DNA of 38,687 nucleotides, from NCBI GenBank assembly GCA_001574975.1, contig KQ965874.1:1-38687 (forward strand). The letters are read 5' to 3'. A program made the translations under genes and the position numbers. Below are positions 32,860 through 38,687 of this stretch, in pieces. The notes under the pieces are model-generated. The model made no database searches. It had not been told where the DNA came from and worked only from the letters and a program-made list of their open reading frames with translations. How positions within the stretch are numbered: the stretch's first letter is position 1; every line of letters begins with the position of its first letter. This DNA comes from Gonapodya prolifera JEL478. Its lineage: Eukaryota > Monoblepharomycota > Monoblepharidomycetes > Monoblepharidales > Gonapodyaceae.

Positions 32860-33976
32860 TCAGGCAAGCTGGTTTTCGCGTTCTGACCTTACTCGACGGA
32901 ACTGTTTTCGACCTTGGTGTGTTGAACCTGGATCATGTTGTGCTGCCGTTGCGTGATAACTCCAGATGACGAGGTCGCTGATGAGCACTTCGTAAATCAC
33001 GAGTGCTCCCTAAAAGACATGAGTTGCAGTGTCAGTATTTTGAAGGCTCTAAATCTCCACACAACAGTTCCAGTCTCACCGGAATTCACAGTGCCTGGCC
33101 TCGTCTCCTTGTCGAACTCACCTGGTATTCCGGATGAACCATCCAAATGAATACGAGGACTTTGGCAAAGTACCAGAATGGTACCGCGTGTAGTATTTGT
33201 GGTTCCCACAAGGAATCCTCGATCAAATTGAAGATCCCGAGAACGACGAGATATGTCATCCACCTGAGTGCTTGAATCGAGCTGTCGAGAGCGTTGCCTT
33301 CGATGAGCGGGGTTCTGAGAATATCGATTACGGGATACATGGCGAAGAAGTTTGTCAAGAAGCAGGCACCACTATGATTGTGCCCATGAAAGGAAACCAA
33401 GTACAATGGGTGTTTCAGACGGTAACATCGGATTTACTCACACGTTGAAGTAAAGAGAAGCAGCGACTACTGCCACGATGATCAAAGCGATTGTGACTTT
33501 TGGGATGCGAATACGCTCTTCCAACTCCTTCGGTGGACAAAGTTGATGTCGTCATCAATAAAAAGACACGGCACATCGACGAAGGTGTTCTGGTTATTCC
33601 ATTGGATAGCAAAGTCAAGAAGATGTCTACCACTCACCATTAACACTGTCTGGTTTGTCAATGCCTGATCCAAGTTGTACATCCACACCTTCCATTCCTC
33701 AGCGACCGTCCCGCCAATTACCTTCAACCTCTTCCACATCGGCCGTCCACGCTCCACCGCCCATCGACCGAGCCGCACTCCACGATCCAGGATTGTCTCA
33801 CTCGGCATCTTCCAGTGAATGTACTCGGTCTGGCCCGATGCAGACCGCGAAAGAGTAACATGTTCTTGTTCGTCCGTACTGTCATGGCGTTCTGCAGCTA
33901 CAGCGAAGGACAGTGAATTGTCCTCGCTAGATGCATCGACAGTAGTGGGTTTGCTTTGCTGTGATGCGTCCGACAT
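32860..33976 (-). CDS. TB2/DP1/HVA22 (Yop1/REEP-like) membrane protein B
   Basis: The exons are 33976-33638, 33527-33442, 33371-33122 and 33009-32860, giving 274 residues. It has the same plan as its neighbour. There is a polar N-terminus (MSDASQQSKPTT) and ILDRGVRLGRWAVERGRPMWK. A TM segment follows (VTIALIIVAVVAASLYF). The HVA22 core is LTNFFAMYPVIDILRTP, RWMTYLVVLGIFNLIE and PFWYFAKVLVFIWM. In-frame ATGs also occur at 34018 and 34030, but the start was chosen to match gene A. In exon 4 a single extra base relative to A (near 32865) brings an early TGA, so the basic tail seen in A (LPEVKSKSVKGKEK in the shifted frame)is lost. The rest is intact, so the protein may still function. Confidence 0.85.
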
Positions 33977-34146
33977 TTGGGCAACGTTTGAACTGGATGT
34001 TGGTTGAAACGTTCGCATGATTTGTGGCATTCTTTCAGTGCGAAAGCGGATTATCATTCCCAAACGGTACAAGAAAATTATATAAAAAATGCATCGCAAA
34101 CAAGCGACTAAATCGCCAAGTGACGTAGTCTATTGTCTTCCACAGC

Positions 34147-34559
34147 TCAAACCTTATCCGCACTATTCCCCTTCTCAAACATCGCCTGCATGTTCTCCAG
34201 CTCGCGCCTGGCTTCCTCCTCGATCGCGGCGTAGTAACCCTTCTTGCGACGCCACGCGTCGTAGCTGGTGGGAGGGCGCGCGGGGAGGTGAAACAAGGGT
34301 TGTGACAAGAATGTGACGGTTGATGAGGACTAACAAGTAAATTATGACCACACCTACCATGGATGCAGCGAAGCATCCGGCACTAAGAGGTGAAAGATAT
34401 TCACCGGAGAGTCAGATATAACAAAGCAAAGACCTAAACACCAGTAATGTGCACCCACCCAACATATCCAGCAGTTTGGTAGTAAGGACGTGTGAGGGGC
34501 TCGGGCTCGCCCTCACAGGTTTGCTGCGCCACACTTGATCTCCGAACCACTGGAAGTCT
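34147..34559 (-). CDS. Small unknown gene or terminal exons of a longer one
   Basis: Three exons keep frame: 34559-34442, 34382-34358 and 34264-34147. They read LTRPYYQTAGYVGWVHITG, then VPDASLHP, then YDAWRRKKGYYAAIEEEARR...FEKGNSADKV and a stop. The C-terminus is a charged helix. No ATG or upstream exon was found between 34560 and 34745. The permease remnant on the same strand ends near 34845, so these could be its last exons or a small separate protein, possibly mitochondrial. The family is not recognised. Confidence 0.5.
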
Positions 34560-34844
34560 CTGGAACTTTCTAGATCGTATTACAAAACCACAGGCCTCAG
34601 AGATAAGAGAAGCTTGAGCTAGATTAACCACTATATAAAGATGTAGAACTTCTATCGAACAGGGTTTAGGACCTCGGATCTCCACTCGTCTCGCTCCTCT
34701 CCACTCGCTCGTCTCGTTTCTCAGATCACTTGGCGTGATGTCCCCGATACTCTCTCTCGTCTCTCACTCCACTCGGTCTCTCTCTCGCACGCTGGTTGCG
34801 TGCCCTCGGTCGCTCCAACTTAACCCCCGCCCACCCCCCCTGAC

Positions 34845-37240
34845 AGACGGTCCTGGGTTGGGAACAGGTACGGCGCCACGGCACCGGCAACATTGTCGAC
34901 TACAGTATAACAAATGCAGGTACCCCACGTTGAGCTCGATCCTACATCGCCCCGCAAATCAGTCACGTCACTCACCAGAGTTGGTCCATCCCATGACGAA
35001 GGCGACAGTAGCGGCGCCGACTAACATGCCTTGTCGCCATGCGTACCAGCTGGGAGCGCTCGCAATGCCCAAATACCAACGATGTCCGTTCATCAGTTAT
35101 TACTTCAGCCAAAAACAATGCACCAACTGCACTGGCCCAACGCACCAAAGTTTGCGACAAAGGTCAAGAATTACCTCACTCCGATAGACCATGCGTTCTT
35201 TCCCGCAATAGGGAGAGCACATATCCGACCAACCCGATCGCGGCGGGGCCGAGAATGTGGAATAGGCGCTCTTGGGTCACATCACCGTGGTACGCCATAA
35301 CGACTTCAAAGGCAGCTCCCCAGAGGCTGAAGCGTAGCGTTTTGTGAGCAATTGAAGAGATGCTAGCAGTGATTTCAGAGTTCTTACTTTGGAGGAGCGG
35401 TCATGAAGTTGCTCTGCGAAGTAAAGGAACCCATGAGTAAAAAATAAGAACTGGTGAAGAATGGTGTTCTCTCATTAGCGCCAGTGTAGCCCATCTCGGC
35501 AAGAATCGTCGGCTTTGAGAGTTGGAAGGAATGAGTTCCAAGTTACAGTCCCAACCCTGAGATGCGAAGCATTGCACACTCACCAACAAGTACTAAAGAG
35601 CAAGCTGAGGGATCACGCCGATGGCCATTGAAGCAGGGTACAGAAGGTTCATGGCATCCTTGAGCGATTCAATGAAGGCGTCCTGCGTAAGATGGAATAG
35701 AATATGTGAGCGAAATTAGAACAGTGGGTAATAACGTGATCCAGAAGTATACAAACCTTATACATGTGTTTCTGGAGGTGACTGGGAGCCGAGAATGGAA
35801 GTCGCGCAATCGCGATTTGTTGTTCCAGGGCATTCTACAGGATACGCCGGTGACGTTCTCGTCCATCTTGTGAAAACCGCTGCCACCTGCCAAGAACTTG
35901 TGGCAGTGTGCGGGAAGTCTGGCAACCAGATGATGGTGGCGATAGCGAGGGCAACAGACGGGATTGCCTCGAGCTGCGAAAAAGCAATGAGAAAACATCT
36001 CTGGAAATAATTGAGGCAAGGTTCCCACAATAAAGATCCAGCGCAACGTGGGTAGTCCGGCAGCGCCATTCATACGACTAACTGTCACGCAGTTCGTTAG
36101 CCAATGACGGACTTATGACGTTGAAAGCGTCGGTGGACCCACTTCCAGTGGCGATGAGTCCGCAAAGGCGCTTGAAAAGACGAGTATAGAGTGAATCAGA
36201 GCAGTCCTCGTGGCGATCTCGAACTTGCAGTACCAAAAGCCAATCCAGAAGGCCCGGAAGTAAACCGGCTTCGTATATCCCCAGAGGTGGTTAAGCTTAA
36301 TTACGTTTGAAGCACCAATGCACAGTTGAAACTCACCGCGCCGCGAGACAATTAAGAGGCGGCAGGTGACGATGCCGGCCTTGTTGGAGCAAGCAGTTTG
36401 GCAACCAGAGATAATGCCCCTAAAAATTTCTTTACGAAACACGTTATAGGGTGGGCGTTGGACGTCTTTGCCATCTCTTCCGTCACTCATCCATAACCAT
36501 AATACAGGCGACTCAAAGATAGGATTAGCAAGTCGTCGCAGTGCCAATCAACCAAAACGAATCAACACTAGGCTACTCACACCACACTCTTGGTGTGAAA
36601 TATTTGAGGACCCTGTGAAACCAAACGATTTTCAAAAATCAATCACCCAATCTTGTGAAAGGAAGAGCTCTGACATGATGTAAAAACCGAACGAGTGAGC
36701 ACACGGATGACAAGAAATAGAGGAGGGACAAATCTCACTTCAAAGAGAATGTAGGTGACAAAAAAGATGGACACACAGAACTGCAGACACTGGAGACAAA
36801 AATAAGGTTTTGAAAGTTATTTGATTGGGTTCGGAAGTGAGCATCTCCAAAAATGTAATATTTGGGATGTAACTCACTGCCAAGTTGAACTTTGAAACCT
36901 TACGGAATGGAACGAGTTGATTGGTTTTGCATTGGGGTTCAGGGATTATCAGTGACCACATGCCTTCCCTGCAAAAGACAACCACCATACTTTCTGGATT
37001 GCCACTTGTGTCAAGCCTGTTTGCGGCCCTTTACGATTGAGCTTTAATCGTCTGGCTGAACAAGTCCACCTGCCTGAAAGGCTCACATCGCATTTGACAT
37101 GTTGCCTTGGCTGACGTTGGGTTGCATTACCACAAGAAAGGAAGCAATCGATACACCGATTGTAAGACTCACTCCAGATACGCCATCATGAACACCAGCA
37201 CTGCGAATGGCATCAATTGCCAATCAAGGGCCTTTTTGGC
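34845..37240 (-). pseudogene. Dal5/Tna1-family MFS permease, decayed
   Basis: Minus-strand segments follow the order of an anion:cation symporter (allantoate/nicotinate permease family). They are KALDWQLMPFAVLVFMMAYL (TM1, about 37230), QGNMSNAM, LQFCVSIFFVTYILFE, VLKYFTPRVW, GIISGCQTACSNKAGIVTC, FWYCKFEIATRTALIHSIL, GLIATGSGSTDAF, AAGLPTLRWIFIV, ATIIWLPDFPHTAT, AFIESLKDAMNLLYPAS, ILAEMGYTGA, SNFMTAPP, GAAFEVVMAYHGDVTQERLF with ILGPAAIGLVGYVLSLL, and VAGAVAPYLFPTQD (about 34885). Several joins fall at GT...AG introns. At least three lie inside exons and need frame changes (after LVFSSAFA, after FPHTAT, and before ILAEMGY). The gene is therefore probably dead, though some breaks could be unrecognised short introns. 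Confidence 0.8.
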
Positions 37241-37439
37241 AGCAGTTTTTCCCCAAAACTCTGTTAGGCTGTAAAAGAGGCAGGTAGCAGAGAAAGAGGA
37301 TTATAGAGCCATAATGCATTTTTGTTATAAGAGCAGCCAAATGCAAACTTCTTTTACCTATTTCTGGGGGTAAGAGGGTTGTCCCCAGAAAGAGGTCATT
37401 TAATCCGATTTGATTTGAGACCACTTGCTGTTACAGGAC

Positions 37440-38367
37440 ATGGAATCCAGCAACAATTGGTTGATTTTGGATACAGAAAGTGTATCAGAGCTGGGGATGC
37501 ACTGGGTTGGGCTTGCACTCATTGCCTTGGCTACTGTTGCTGGGGGTTTCATTCAGCACTCACTAGCAGCTTGGACACGCATTATGAATAGTGCACTGCA
37601 GGGTGACAATTTCACCCAAGAGATCCTCCAGGGGAATGCTGGGTGGGCATGGCAATTCCTGGGCATGGACTTGGACGTCTTTGCAAAACTTGTTGTAGCA
37701 CTTAGGACCATTGGTGGGCTTAGTGACATGAGGTACACTACAGTTAAGGAGCAGGTTATGATGTTCCTCTGGATCATGACTACTGGAGTAAGCCAGACTG
37801 TCATCCAGGACAGGTTCCAACACTCCACATGGACTGTGAGCAAATACTTCCACTGTGTCCTGGAGGCTGTTCTCTTGCTTGCGACAACTTACATTGTCCA
37901 ACCAGGGAGCAGGGGACACAGGCTGACAGTTCACAGCCGTATATCAGTGGACCATTGTTTCAGCCTATTTTTCAACCATGCCCTTGGAGCCATTGACGGG
38001 ACAAGGATTCCAGCACACGTTCCTTCAGAGTTACATGGTGCCTTCCAGGATCGCTCAGCAAACCTCTGCTTCAACACCCTTGCTGCTGTCACTTTTGACC
38101 TCCTCTTCTGCTATGTCCTGCCTGGTTGGGAGGGATCTGCTCATGCCAACCCAATCCTCAGGAATGCACTCTCTTTGAATTATTGTCCCAGAGGGATGGT
38201 ACTGGCTGGTGGATGCTGGATATGTCCTCTCCCAGCATTTCCTCATTCCCTACAAGACAGTTCACGTTTTTCAGAAATGCATTGCAACTCGCAACTCCCC
38301 TCACCTCGACTTGCATTTCAGAGTAAAGAGGTGTATTTTTGCACCTCGGAACTTGAAAAGGTCATAG
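37440..38367 (+). pseudogene. PIF/Harbinger transposase (DDE_Tnp_4), frameshifted
   Basis: From ATG at 37440 the frame reads through the helix-turn-helix part (LRTIGGLSDMRYTTVKEQVM, TVIQDRFQHSTWTVSKYF). The DDE core starts at GAIDGTRIPAHVPSE (first Asp) and continues through FNTLAAVTFDLLFCYVLPG and WEGSAHANPILRNAL. Near 38175-38185 one base is missing or extra. The +1 frame continues WYWLVDAGYVLSQHFLIPYK (second Asp) and ends at TAG 38365-38367. This matches the fungal PIF/Harbinger type. The usual third acidic residue and C-terminus are not clear, and the companion Myb-like gene is not in the window. Composition is CpG-poor. An acceptor-like TTACAG lies just before the ATG. Confidence 0.85.
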
Positions 38368-38390
38368 CCAAAAGAGGGGAGGAGAGTTGA

Positions 38391-38687
38391 GAGTTAGCAC
38401 CCAAAACTCGCCTCGCCTCCCTTCCATTACCCCGATTTAGGAATGTGCTACAATATGTGAAATTGGCTTTAATGCATTCAAAATTCTGATTTTCAACTTA
38501 CATGACATATTTTAAAACACTGCTGTATTTCCTCAAGGTGTTGTCACTTTGTGATACAATCCACTTTCATTTTTCTATATCATGTTTGCAATATTTTGAC
38601 AATTATAGAAATTTAAAAAATTGGAATTTTTTCTCAGAAAGAGCATATGCTCTTGAGGCTTTAGTTACTCAGCCCTTGACTGACCAT
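38391..38687. other. AT-rich non-coding flank of the transposase
   Basis: AT-rich sequence without a usable frame continues to the window end. The far terminal inverted repeat and target duplication (usually TWA for this class) could not be identified. Confidence 0.5.

Noticed and set aside
34735-35187. Plus-strand 150-codon ORF with a mitochondrial presequence-like start (MSPILSLVSHSTRSLSRTL)
   Set aside because: It overlaps minus-strand permease segments such as VAGAVAPYLFPTQ, and its start is a CTCTCT-rich simple sequence. No family motif is seen downstream.
1-38687. tRNA, rRNA or CRISPR arrays
   Set aside because: No cloverleaf with a B-box-like GGTTCGAATCC, no rRNA segment and no regularly spaced short repeats were found by reading both strands. 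A covariance-model scan was not possible here.

Overview
The window is one chromosome end of a filamentous or zoosporic fungus. It opens with a C-rich telomere strand, (CCCTAA)n, that is, TTAGGG read toward the end. Protein genes have several short introns, mostly about 50-120 nt, with GT...AG ends and frequent GTGAGT donors. Recognisable fungal families include a GH16 chitin-glucan transglycosylase, Sm D3, HVA22/Yop1-type membrane proteins, a Dal5-type permease and an HSL-type esterase. A TTAGGG telomere, ankyrin and PIF/Harbinger genes and intron-rich genes fit Chytridiomycota-grade fungi or Basidiomycota. The sequence alone does not decide between them.

Layout. 1-510: telomere, a 146-bp subtelomeric repeat and a short interstitial telomere tract. 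507-2075: an ankyrin-repeat gene whose 5' end is cut off at that tract. 2471-9720: a gene (HRI1-like by motif) split by a complete 6.6-kb LTR retrotransposon. The element has 162-bp LTRs, a 4-bp target duplication, a primer-binding site and a polypurine tract, but its interior is almost entirely decayed. 9600-11390: a CpG-poor block of transposon-like relic sequence. 11961-15803: two good genes, a membrane-anchored GH16 enzyme (+) and an unknown two-TM protein (-), converging. 15962-18270: fragments of a zinc-type alcohol dehydrogenase, scrambled by an inversion. 18945-28011: two large divergent paralogous genes encoding mostly disordered proteins with BACK-like helical modules and a C-terminal PP1-docking-like motif. 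28690-34559: a housekeeping-looking stretch with an HSL esterase (+), Sm D3 (-), a tandem pair of Yop1/HVA22 genes (-) and a small unknown gene (-). 34845-37240: a decayed Dal5-family permease (-). 37440-38367: a frameshifted PIF/Harbinger transposase (+) in a second CpG-poor block.

The first 11 kb and the last 4 kb are transposon-rich and decaying. The middle (12-34 kb) is gene-dense, with exon frames that join cleanly across introns. Splice sites were assigned by hand from frame continuity, so boundaries are predictions. No tRNA, rRNA or CRISPR was seen. The most novel-looking content is the divergent paralog pair. Next come the intron-splitting inversion in the dehydrogenase and the non-autonomous LTR element.
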